Source of the DNA: Legionella sp.
Lineage (GTDB): Bacteria; Pseudomonadota; Gammaproteobacteria; Legionellales; Legionellaceae
Assembly (NCBI GenBank): GCA_003507515.1
Contig: DNVL01000250.1
Coordinates: 1,528 to 10,513 of the forward strand
Direction of reading: 5' to 3'
DNA: 8,986 nt
The translations under genes and the position numbers were made by a program. Of this stretch, positions 1 through 6,226 are shown in pieces (the stretch's first letter is position 1; the number at the start of each line of letters is the position of its first letter). Below the pieces are notes generated by a model that was not told where the DNA came from, ran no database searches, and worked only from the letters and a program-made list of their open reading frames with translations.

Positions 1-1353
1 CGCGACCACTGGGGGATATCCCCTCTTTATTACTGCCGTTCACAAGACCAACTCATCTTTGGACAAAGCATTCCCGATATAATCAAACATTTACCGAATA
101 CCCCACTATTCGCTGCATCTCAAATTAAAAGGCTATTTACCGAGCCTCAATATGATGACTCGGGTGAAACCCTGTATCAAGGCATTTATCGCGTGCCACC
201 GGGGCACATGCTGCACTTCAAGCCCGATGGATCCATAACTAAAGAAGCTTTTTGGCAATTGGAACGCCATGGACCGACCTTATATTATGCGAATGACTGC
301 GATTATCTAGAGCATTTTTCCTTATTAATGCAAGAAGCCCTTTTAAATGCCACGGAGAATCAAACCAATATTGCCGCTGAATTTAGTGCAGGTCTTGACT
401 CTAGCGCGATATATTGTGCGGCACGCAATATGAAGGTGACCCCTAAACTCTTTATGCATGTCAATCTAGGCACGGATGCAGACAATCAATACAATGACCA
501 TTATGAAAACGCCTTTCTCGAGCACTATCAAATAAAGGATATAGCACGTATTGGTGCTGACGATTTTGATCCACTGCAAGTTCTGACTGATTATGCTTCG
601 TTGTTTGCAGGCCCCGCACCGTATCTCTTTTTTATGTTTGCCAGCCCATTACACCGTGCAGTATCGGCAGGTAAGCATCCCGTTTTATTATCCGGTTTTG
701 GCGGCGACCAATGCGTATCCTGCCAACTGTCACCCCACTTTTTTATCCCCGAGTTGATTCATCAAGGCGCCTACAGCCAAGCCTGGCGCGAATTGTCTCC
801 ATCCATCGGGATAAAAAAAGGCTTGCGATATGCGGCCTACTCTCATGCTGCACTCTACGCCCTGCAATTAAAAATAAAAAAATTGTGGCGTCAGACTCAC
901 CCTTACGAGCGCATCTATTACAAGAGTGCGCGTGAAGTCCAATGGTCTTTGTTGCAGGGCCCTGATAGCTACGAAGTCCGCATGCGCATTGAATACAGTA
1001 GCCTTGTCAGTAAGAACATGGGGTTTGAGTACCGCTATCCGTTGCTTTATCCAAAGCTCGTGGAGTTTATGCTCAGTTTGCCAACAGACGTCAATCGGCG
1101 TGACGGCCGTGGGCGCTATTTAATCCGACAATATTTATCGAAAAATATTCCAAAGGCTGGATTTAATACCTACCGTAAACAAGAAGGGCTAGGGATTGTG
1201 CCTGCCGCATTTGATACGTTTAAACAGAATTATCAACAAGGGCATTACCAAGATGCGTTTAATGATTTGCCGTATCCGCACTTGATTCAGCATCCCCACG
1301 CGCCCACCGAACTGAGTAATCGTATCAAAGGGTTTATGTTAAAACGCTGTTAG
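1..1353 (+). CDS. Asparagine synthase-related protein (AsnB / lasso-cyclase-like), 5' end outside window
   Basis: The reading frame is open from base 1, so 450 C-terminal residues are visible and the true start lies upstream. The first residues (RDHWGISPLYY, then DQLIFGQS, and RVPPGH near base 190) match the end of the class II glutaminase domain of AsnB-type enzymes. The synthetase domain follows, with a PP-loop SAGLDSS (bases 385-405) that binds ATP and a second conserved segment SGFGGDQ (bases 691-711). Enzymes of this family activate a carboxylate with ATP and form an amide; members include asparagine synthetase, beta-lactam synthetase and lasso-peptide cyclases. Two signature residues deviate from textbook AsnB: SGGLDSS has become SAGLDSS and the usual Asp-Glu is Asp-Gln. 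The GxGGD(N/Q) form reminds me of peptide-tailoring members rather than true asparagine synthetase. The substrate cannot be told from this sequence. It is probably cotranscribed with the secreted protein 25 bp downstream. The GTG at 193 is internal, not a start. Confidence 0.85.
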   Translation, partial: RDHWGISPLYYCRSQDQLIFGQSIPDIIKHLPNTPLFAASQIKRLFTEPQYDDSGETLYQGIYRVPPGHMLHFKPDGSITKEAFWQLERHGPTLYYANDCDYLEHFSLLMQEALLNATENQTNIAAEFSAGLDSSAIYCAARNMKVTPKLFMHVNLGTDADNQYNDHYENAFLEHYQIKDIARIGADDFDPLQVLTDYASLFAGPAPYLFFMFASPLHRAVSAGKHPVLLSGFGGDQCVSCQLSPHFFIPELIHQGAYSQAWRELSPSIGIKKGLRYAAYSHAALYALQLKIKKLWRQTHPYERIYYKSAREVQWSLLQGPDSYEVRMRIEYSSLVSKNMGFEYRYPLLYPKLVEFMLSLPTDVNRRDGRGRYLIRQYLSKNIPKAGFNTYRKQEGLGIVPAAFDTFKQNYQQGHYQDAFNDLPYPHLIQHPHAPTELSNRIKGFMLKRC

Positions 1354-1378
1354 TCAATCACATTAGAGGAGATTAACC

Positions 1379-2107
1379 ATGAAAAAAATAGCCGTTATCA
1401 TAGGTATGTGCTGCAGCGCATTATCCATCAACAGCCATGCCGAAGCATCGCCAACGAACGACGTTGTGCGAGCGTTAATACAAAAAGAGGGGTTCGCGCT
1501 TGAAAAAGGCGTTATCTTGCGTCCTACGATAAAAATCATGGCGCCTAATAATTTAAACAGTTTGTGGGTCTCGACGCCAAACACCCATCAGTCGCAATCC
1601 AGTTATCAAGACCGAATCGAGGAGCTAGTACAATTGGATGATGCCGTCCAGACCCATTACAACGCCAATGTTAACAATCACGATCGAAACAGCGCGGTCT
1701 TAAGAAAAAATATTGCCGATATTCATCTGGCTTATTCGTTTACCCCCGTTCCTGATGCCGATATTTCAAAGCCCTATGGGTTTGCAGCCTGCGGCACATT
1801 CAATAATGGATGGACGGGTGTTACGGAATTTTTTCAAACACAAAACGTGGGGAACTGTGCTTTTACGGACTATAATTTTGCATTAGCACATGCAGTGGCC
1901 AATGCTACTGATGCGGTCGTGCGCTATGACGTGAACAATAAAGCGACCACTGTGCATGTTGAAGGAAACAATGACACAGGTTTTCTTTATACCGTTGCTT
2001 GGATGGACTCGACTTATTTTAGAACGCTTGAATGCGCGACCAAACACAATACTGAGAATGTGACCGCGCAGGTGATTGCCTTAGCACAGCGCATTGATAA
2101 CCCGTGA
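1379..2107 (+). CDS. Secreted protein of unknown function
   Basis: This 242-residue protein has a clear Sec signal peptide: MKK, a hydrophobic core IAVIIGMCCSALSI, and a likely cut after SHA (residue 21). No lipobox is present, because Cys11 and Cys12 lie inside the hydrophobic core. The mature part has three cysteines (138, 160, 219), so one disulfide is possible, and no other membrane segment. The region from about 133 to 219 (YGFAACGTF, then GNCAF, and FLYTVAWMD) is rich in aromatics and Gly/Asn and looks like a compact beta-containing domain. I do not recognise the family. The start is supported by the ribosome binding site GAGGAG at 1366-1371. It follows the asparagine-synthase-like gene by 25 bp in the same direction, so the two are likely one operon, and it may be a partner or substrate in the same pathway; that link is inference. 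It is the last gene before a convergent gene. Confidence 0.75.
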   Translation: MKKIAVIIGMCCSALSINSHAEASPTNDVVRALIQKEGFALEKGVILRPTIKIMAPNNLNSLWVSTPNTHQSQSSYQDRIEELVQLDDAVQTHYNANVNNHDRNSAVLRKNIADIHLAYSFTPVPDADISKPYGFAACGTFNNGWTGVTEFFQTQNVGNCAFTDYNFALAHAVANATDAVVRYDVNNKATTVHVEGNNDTGFLYTVAWMDSTYFRTLECATKHNTENVTAQVIALAQRIDNP

Positions 2108-2148
2108 TAAAGTGCTAGCATGGAGGCGTTATAATACCAGTAGTGACG

Positions 2149-3414
2149 CTAGCCTAGCAGTACACCGTGGCGCAAGTAATCCCTTAATGAAATGATTCGT
2201 CCTGAAATGCTCAATTCTTGCTCAGCCTGCTGTAAAGCGCGTTGTTCGCGCTCTAGTGTTTTAGGATTACTCACGTCCCATGCCACTTGAATGATCTCGC
2301 GCGCGCCTAATGTATCTACCGTCACAAAGTCAACCTCATAACCGTCTGAGGTCATGTAAAAATAGATGTCTCGTCCTTCACGTCGCAGGTCTAAATACAC
2401 TAGATTTTCTAGCAATTTACCATAAATATCTTTTATTTTCAGAGAGGTCGCATGAATTAAACCACTATCCACCGCATAGACTTTTTTAGGCGTATTCTGT
2501 TTTGCACGCGTAGACTCGCTGTATAGCGGAACAGTGAAGGCGAGGTATGCATCCTCGATATAGTCCATATAACTGTGAATGGTATCTTTCGCTACTTTAT
2601 ACCCTTGGCTCTTGATGTCGTTATAAAATTTATTCACCGAGAACGGTGCTGCGGCATTGCTTAATAGCGAATTGATCAGGTGTTTTAAAAGGGTAATATT
2701 GCTGACCTTGTGTCGTTCAACAATGTCACGCAGAATGACGGTGTCTACATAAGTTTGCAAGGTTTCCCTCCACTCATTCTGCGGCATGGTTTGCACCGCA
2801 GGAAACCCGCCCGTTGCGAAATAATTTAATAAATGGCCTTGCATGATATCAAACGCTTTTTGTCCAAACGGTTTTTTAGGCGCATCCAGTTGGTGAGCAA
2901 TGAGGTATTCGTTAAAACTATAGGGCCAGACCTCCACTGCCAGTGAACGACCACGCAAGGAGGTCACGATTTCTTTGCTTAATAATTTTGCTGAGGACCC
3001 GGTCAAAAAAAGCTGTGCGTTTTTTGTATCATAATAGCGGCGCACGACCTGATGCCAATCCGGTATATTTTGCACCTCATCCAGAAAAAAGTAACAGCGT
3101 CGGTTGTGATTTTCTGGGTACAACGAATAAAATGCATCTAACAATGCTCCCATTTCTTTGGCATTCATGGGCAAAAGTCGTTCGTCTTCAAAATTCACCA
3201 GAAGAATTTGCGTCGCTTGAGCCCCCTGCATTAATAACGTGTGAATGGTTTGGTACAGAAAATAGGACTTGCCTGAACGTCGCATGCCGATGGCCACTTT
3301 AATCATCTGATCAGACTGCGGGAAGTGTAATTGACGAGGAACGCTATCTCGGGCTTGGTACACGATTGCAGCGGTCTCTTCCAATAATGTTTCAATCAGT
3401 GCTTCTGTCGACAT
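2149..3414 (-). CDS. AAA family ATPase with C-terminal DUF4143 domain
   Basis: This 421-residue protein has the standard layout of the prokaryotic AAA/DUF4143 family. The ATPase domain carries Walker A GMRRSGKS (residues 43-50), Walker B YFFLDE (108-113), the sensor-like LTGSS (137-141) and the family segment SLRGRSLAVEVWPYSFNEY (152-170). A middle segment (about 255-292) resembles the winged helix usual in this family. The C-terminal part (about 311-380) is DUF4143, a PD-(D/E)XK-like fold, with candidate residues Glu336 and Asp362 (EVDFV); the position of the catalytic Lys appears lost (IIQVAWD), so nuclease activity is doubtful. The physiological role of these ATPases is poorly known. The ATG at 3412-3414 is preceded by AAAAAGGA, a good ribosome binding site. 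The gene lies 79 bp downstream of the Fic gene on the same strand but has its own promoter and operator-like repeats, so the two need not be cotranscribed. It is a stand-alone accessory gene, probably mobile by horizontal transfer. Confidence 0.92.
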   Translation of the reverse strand: MSTEALIETLLEETAAIVYQARDSVPRQLHFPQSDQMIKVAIGMRRSGKSYFLYQTIHTLLMQGAQATQILLVNFEDERLLPMNAKEMGALLDAFYSLYPENHNRRCYFFLDEVQNIPDWHQVVRRYYDTKNAQLFLTGSSAKLLSKEIVTSLRGRSLAVEVWPYSFNEYLIAHQLDAPKKPFGQKAFDIMQGHLLNYFATGGFPAVQTMPQNEWRETLQTYVDTVILRDIVERHKVSNITLLKHLINSLLSNAAAPFSVNKFYNDIKSQGYKVAKDTIHSYMDYIEDAYLAFTVPLYSESTRAKQNTPKKVYAVDSGLIHATSLKIKDIYGKLLENLVYLDLRREGRDIYFYMTSDGYEVDFVTVDTLGAREIIQVAWDVSNPKTLEREQRALQQAEQELSISGRIISLRDYLRHGVLLG

Positions 3415-3418
3415 ATAA

Positions 3419-3472
3419 TATCCTTTTTGAAAAGTATATTATAGCTATAAAGTATCCTTCTTGAAAAGGACA
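3419..3472. promoter_or_regulatory. Tandem palindromic operator-like element upstream of the ATPase gene
   Basis: Two imperfect 20-bp palindromes lie in the same orientation: TATCCTTTTTGAAAAGTATA (3419-3438) and TATCCTTCTTGAAAAGGACA (3453-3472). Their first 16 bp are a direct repeat with one mismatch. Between them is a perfect 12-bp palindrome TTATAGCTATAA (3439-3450). One copy covers the predicted transcription start and the Shine-Dalgarno sequence; the other covers the -35 box. This arrangement suits a repressor, most simply autoregulation by the ATPase through its winged helix. The repeats are directly visible; the binding protein is inferred. Confidence 0.65.
3438..3467 (-). promoter_or_regulatory. 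Predicted sigma70 promoter of the ATPase gene
   Basis: Read on the minus strand, the -35 box is TTTTCA (3462-3467, 4 of 6 consensus), the spacer is 18 bp, and the -10 box is a perfect TATAAT (3438-3443). Transcription would start near 3431, leaving a leader of about 17 nt with the ribosome binding site AAAAAGGA. The boxes interleave with the two palindromes described separately. Confidence 0.55.
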
Positions 3473-3493
3473 CGCGTGATGCGCATGAGGTGA

Positions 3494-4624
3494 TTAAACA
3501 CAAACCTGATAACGCGTGTTCCTTCCCCCTCCGGGCAATTTTTCAATGCAACCCTTGATACATAAATCCGCAAGATGTCTTGTAGCCGTCGCTTTACTCA
3601 CCTTTGCCACTTTCTGGTACTGTGATGCACTGATGCCTTGATCAAAGCCTTTCTCACCCCCATTCAAGAGACGATTCAGTACCTTCGTTTGTTCTACAGA
3701 CAGCTCAACACCTTGATATCGCTGCCAAAATCGGCTTTTCACCAGCGTGCGTTCAATGTTATCTATCGCTGCTTGTAAGCTGTCTTCAAGCGTTTCTAAA
3801 AACCAAACCAACCATACGGTAATATCTAACGTATGACGCTGACACGCCTCCAGCACACGATAATAATCATTTCGCCTGGCGAGTATGGAGGCTGACATGG
3901 CATACAAACGAATGCTTTGCCTGTCATCTTGCGCTAGCGCCAAATCGGTTAAAGTACGTGTCATCCGACCATTGCCATCCTCGAAAGGATGCAGGGTTAC
4001 AAACCAAAAATGACAGATTGCGGCTCTTAATAAGGGATCAAGTGTGTTGTCATTTCGACTTTGATTAAACCACCGGATAAATTCAGTCAGCTCATGTGTT
4101 AATCGACTACGGGGAGGCGCTTCATAATGAACCGTTGGTTTATCAATGCGTCCAGACACCACTTGCATGGGATCTTCACCCCGTAGTTGCCCGGCTGGGA
4201 TGGAATATATCGATGTGGCTGTATTGGGAAACAACCATTGATGCCATTGAAATAGACGCTCTAAGGTCAAAGGAGAATCCAAATTGCTAATCGCATCCAG
4301 CATCATCTGCGCCAACCCTTCGGAGCGCTCTGTGGTGGGGTATGGGTGTTGCAAATTCAACCCCATCCGACTCGCTAAAGATGAGCGAACCGATTGAACA
4401 TTCAGTGTCTCACCTTCAATGGCAGAGGACGTGAGGATGTTTTTTAATAAGGTATCCAAAGCTGTCTCAAGCGATAATCCATTATGAACAGCACCTGTTT
4501 TTCCCAGTAATATCCCTTGTTGTAAACGCACTCGGCGAAGCAACGACCAAATGCATTCATCTTGCCAATCAAAATGAGGCCAGTCCGGTTGCTGCCAAAT
4601 CCAGGTTAACGGTTCGTTATTCAT
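3494..4624 (-). CDS. Class II Fic family protein with DUF4172 N-terminus and C-terminal winged helix (putative protein AMP-transferase)
   Basis: This protein has 376 residues, close to the usual length of about 370 for SoFic-like proteins. The N-terminus (WIWQQPDWPHFDW, residues 8-20) is the DUF4172 signature. Residues 66-71 (SSAIEG) fit the inhibitory-helix motif (S/T)xxxE(G/N), with Glu70 expected to block the gamma-phosphate site, which places it in class II. The Fic core has the complete catalytic motif HPFEDGNGRMTR (212-223), with catalytic His212, so it is predicted to be active in AMP transfer from ATP to hydroxyl side chains and, as for its family, possibly in the reverse reaction. 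The C-terminus (about 330-375, ISASQYQKVAKVSKATATRH onwards) is a winged helix-turn-helix. The ATG is preceded by AAGGGAAGGGAA. The gene reads away from the ferritin-like gene. The upstream palindrome suggests autoregulation through the winged helix. Its protein target cannot be predicted. Confidence 0.95.
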   Translation of the reverse strand: MNNEPLTWIWQQPDWPHFDWQDECIWSLLRRVRLQQGILLGKTGAVHNGLSLETALDTLLKNILTSSAIEGETLNVQSVRSSLASRMGLNLQHPYPTTERSEGLAQMMLDAISNLDSPLTLERLFQWHQWLFPNTATSIYSIPAGQLRGEDPMQVVSGRIDKPTVHYEAPPRSRLTHELTEFIRWFNQSRNDNTLDPLLRAAICHFWFVTLHPFEDGNGRMTRTLTDLALAQDDRQSIRLYAMSASILARRNDYYRVLEACQRHTLDITVWLVWFLETLEDSLQAAIDNIERTLVKSRFWQRYQGVELSVEQTKVLNRLLNGGEKGFDQGISASQYQKVAKVSKATATRHLADLCIKGCIEKLPGGGRNTRYQVCV

Positions 4625-4638
4625 CTGTTCCCTTCCCT

Positions 4639-4701
4639 TGAGTCGATTACACCCATTATTCGGCTCATATTATGAGCTAAATAATAGGTGTAATCGGCTC
4701 A
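4639..4701. promoter_or_regulatory. 63-bp near-perfect palindrome upstream of the Fic gene (likely operator)
   Basis: The centre is at 4670. The arms of 31 nt pair at all but four positions: three clear mismatches (GATTACACCCATTATT against its partner GATTACACCTATTATT, plus two adjacent bases further in) and one T.G pair. The core GCTCATATTATGAGC (4663-4677) is a perfect 7+7 palindrome around one T, and the GGCTCATA half-site recurs at 4696-4703. Thus there are alternating half-sites of two kinds, GCTCATA and CGATTACACC. It covers the -10 box and spacer of the predicted Fic promoter. The symmetry is seen directly; binding by the Fic winged helix is inference. Confidence 0.7.
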
Positions 4702-4709
4702 TAAAGCAA
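4681..4709 (-). promoter_or_regulatory. Predicted promoter of the Fic gene
   Basis: Read on the minus strand, the -35 box is TTGCTT (4704-4709), the spacer is 17 bp, and the -10 box is TATTAT (4681-4686). The start would fall near 4674, in the centre of the 63-bp palindrome, so a bound repressor would block polymerase. The -35 box is weak (TTG only), which would fit a tightly controlled promoter. Confidence 0.45.
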
Positions 4710-4742
4710 CTTAGGATCTGCGCGTGTTCCTTCCTCCTTGAA

Positions 4743-4771
4743 TTTATATCAAATCGTACTACTGTTATAAG
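4743..4771 (+). promoter_or_regulatory. Predicted extended -10 promoter of the ferritin-like gene
   Basis: A -35 box TTTATA (4743-4748, 4 of 6) and a -10 box TATAAG (4766-4771) are 17 bp apart, and the -10 has an upstream TGT (4763-4765) making an extended -10. A leader of about 60 nt would follow, with a small hairpin (TGGAT/ATCCA, about 4800-4813) before the ribosome binding site AAAGGAG. No Fur-like box was evident by eye. Confidence 0.4.
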
Positions 4772-4836
4772 CAATAGGCAGGGATACGGATATCTATTTT
4801 GGATAGCAATCCAGCCAGGTCGAAAGGAGACATAAA

Positions 4837-5382
4837 ATGACGAACTTACAGCAAAACAATGACATCATCAATCTGGATGACATCAAGAAACAGGCCCAAC
4901 AGTCCATTTACAAGGGCTCGGTGACAGAAGATTATCCACTTGATCTCGACGAGGCTTGCCAACTGCTCAATGCGGCTTTGGCGACTGAAATCATGTGTGT
5001 ATTACGCTATCGTCATCATCAAATCATTGCAAAAGGCATTGACAAGCCACAAGTGGCGGCAGAATTTGCAGAGCATGCGGTTGATGAAGAGCGGCATATG
5101 ATGATGCTGGCTGAACGAATCAATCAATTGGGCGGCAATCCTGATTTCAATCCAGGAACAGTGGTTGAACGGACGGCTACCGAATATGGCACCGGTCGGG
5201 ATTTATTGAAACTCATTGAAGACGATTTAATTGCCGAACGCATTGCCATCATGGTGTACCGAAAAATGATTGATTGGTTTGGTACCCACGATCCGACCAC
5301 TAGGCGAATGCTCGAAGAACTATTAAAAGATGAGGAAGATCATGCGGATGATTTGGCCGATTTGTTAAGTCGAAAAGGGTAA
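4837..5382 (+). CDS. Ferritin-like diiron protein (bacterioferritin/Dps-like)
   Basis: This 181-residue four-helix-bundle protein has the ligands of a ferritin-type diiron site in the right order: Glu51 (ATEIMCVLRYRHH), Glu84-x-x-His87 (DEERHMMML), Glu134 (LIAERIAIM) and Glu166-x-x-His169 (DEEDHADDL). Family members store iron or consume peroxide while oxidising Fe(II), protecting DNA in the cytoplasm. The N-terminal extension of about 35 residues before the first helix, and the overall length, resemble the bacterioferritin-related or Dps-like group rather than classic Dps. No obvious haem-ligand Met is evident at the expected helix position, so haem binding is uncertain. The start is supported by AAAGGAG (4824-4830) just before the ATG. 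The gene is divergent from the Fic gene and 100 bp upstream of the hfq-like gene on the same strand; cotranscription is possible because no strong terminator is seen between them. Confidence 0.88.
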   Translation: MTNLQQNNDIINLDDIKKQAQQSIYKGSVTEDYPLDLDEACQLLNAALATEIMCVLRYRHHQIIAKGIDKPQVAAEFAEHAVDEERHMMMLAERINQLGGNPDFNPGTVVERTATEYGTGRDLLKLIEDDLIAERIAIMVYRKMIDWFGTHDPTTRRMLEELLKDEEDHADDLADLLSRKG

Positions 5383-5482
5383 ACATCACGTTTGTCCCTA
5401 AAGATTCATGGACTCTAGCCGATGACTATTATAAATGCTACCGTGTTTTTTTCCGATGAATAATAATGACAAGGAGAATAAG

Positions 5483-5716
5483 ATGCTAGAGCCGCATGGA
5501 ATAGAGGATGCTTTCCTCAATACATTGTGCAAGGAAGAGGTGCCTGTGTCTATTTTTTTAGTCAGTGGCATCAAATTACACGGCGTTGTGGGTGGGTTTG
5601 ATGGGCATATCATCATGCTGAAAAACACCATCACGCAAATGGTCTATAAGCATGCGATTTCGACGGTGGTTCCATCGCGCATGGTGCATGTCAGGCCTGA
5701 GGATGAGGAGGCGTGA
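5483..5716 (+). CDS. hfq: Hfq-family RNA chaperone, short and divergent
   Basis: This is a 77-residue Sm-like protein. Sm1 spans about residues 12-46 and contains [18 protein letters not shown]; Sm2 is [14 protein letters not shown] with the diagnostic YKH. It should form a hexamer that binds A- and U-rich RNA and pairs small RNAs with mRNAs. The start at 5483 is chosen because AAGGAG (5471-5476) lies just upstream and the product then aligns with E. coli Hfq from Met1; upstream in-frame codons (from TTG-like or ATG at 5456) have no such site. Compared with E. coli Hfq, Gln8 is Glu, the rim Arg16/Arg17/Arg19 are Cys/Lys/Glu, Gln41 is Gly, Phe42 is His and Tyr25 is Phe, while Lys56 and His57 remain. 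The C-terminal tail is cut to a short acidic end PEDEEA. The usual neighbours miaA and hflX are absent, so it may be a second hfq. It converges with tlpA, overlapping by 26 bp. Confidence 0.93.
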   Translation: MLEPHGIEDAFLNTLCKEEVPVSIFLVSGIKLHGVVGGFDGHIIMLKNTITQMVYKHAISTVVPSRMVHVRPEDEEA

Positions 5717-6158
5717 TGATCTCTTGCAGATTATCAAGGGTTTGCCCACCATAGAGCGTTGTGCTGAATTCGCCGTTTGGGTTGAGAACCACGGTGATGG
5801 GCACAACGCTAATATCGCCTAGATGCAGCAATGTTGACGTGTTGTGGTTTAAACTAGGGTATTGGATGTTGAGTTTTTTAATCAACTGCTCCTGCCGTGT
5901 TGCAGGCAGTGCATCATAATTGACAGCAAACATGGCCACGTTCTTCGTTTTATTGTCGTTATAAAATTGATTGAGGATGGGGATTTCATCTAAACACGGC
6001 TGACACCAACCAGCCCAGTAATTAATAAAAACCCATTTTCCTTTCAATGAAGAGAGCGGGATGTCATTTCCCTTAATATCTTGCAATAGGGTCTCGGCTT
6101 GGGTGGTGGTCGAGCAAAAGAGGATGGTCAATGTGAATAACAATGCAAGTGTGCGCAT
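5691..6158 (-). CDS. Periplasmic TlpA/ResA-type thioredoxin-fold protein
   Basis: With the start at 6158 this is a 155-residue protein. It begins with a Sec signal peptide ([21 protein letters not shown], probable cut after the final Ala) and continues with an AhpC/TSA-TlpA domain. The redox motif WCQPC (Cys52 and Cys55 in this numbering) sits in the family context [20 protein letters not shown], and the cis-proline is in VVPITVV. It is likely a periplasmic thiol-disulfide reductase, for example in cytochrome c maturation or disulfide repair; the partner is unknown. An in-frame ATG 30 bp upstream (6188) is rejected because it falls within the -10 box of a good promoter and lacks a ribosome binding site. 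The gene follows tatC by 68 bp on the same strand but has its own promoter. Its last 26 bp overlap the end of the hfq-like gene. Confidence 0.88.
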   Translation of the reverse strand: MRTLALLFTLTILFCSTTTQAETLLQDIKGNDIPLSSLKGKWVFINYWAGWCQPCLDEIPILNQFYNDNKTKNVAMFAVNYDALPATRQEQLIKKLNIQYPSLNHNTSTLLHLGDISVVPITVVLNPNGEFSTTLYGGQTLDNLQEIITPPHPQA

Positions 6159-6186
6159 GGATTTTCCATGGGAATAACGGGCCCTC

Positions 6187-6216
6187 ATTGTAACATGGCT
6201 TGCGCGTCTGTCTCAA
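6187..6216 (-). promoter_or_regulatory. Predicted sigma70 promoter of the tlpA-like gene
   Basis: Read on the minus strand, the -35 box is TTGAGA (6211-6216, 5 of 6), the spacer is 18 bp, and the -10 box is TACAAT (6187-6192, 5 of 6). Transcription would start near 6180, about 22 nt before the ATG at 6158. This excludes the longer start at 6188. Confidence 0.6.
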
Positions 6217-6226
6217 AAACAAGGGA

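Noticed and set aside
193..1353. GTG at 193 as the start of the asparagine-synthase-like gene
   Set aside because: The frame is open to base 1 and residues encoded before 193 (RDHWGISPLYY, DQLIFGQS) are conserved glutaminase-domain sequence; no ribosome binding site precedes 193.
2114..2153. Two GCTAGC copies between the convergent secreted-protein and ATPase genes as a terminator
   Set aside because: GCTAGC is itself palindromic, the 28-nt interval does not pair further, and no T-run follows on either strand.
4638..4835. 65-residue frame in the Fic/ferritin intergenic region
   Set aside because: It begins at a TTG inside the regulatory palindrome, has no ribosome binding site, and runs through the predicted ferritin promoter.
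5377..5397. Hairpin GGGTAAAC/GTTTGTCCC at the end of the ferritin-like gene as a terminator
   Set aside because: The stem needs a bulge and a wobble pair and is followed by TAAAGATTC, with no U-tract.
5435..5482. N-terminal extension of the Hfq-like protein from an upstream in-frame codon
   Set aside because: The extra residues do not resemble Hfq and the good ribosome binding site AAGGAG (5471-5476) lies inside the extension, right before the ATG at 5483.
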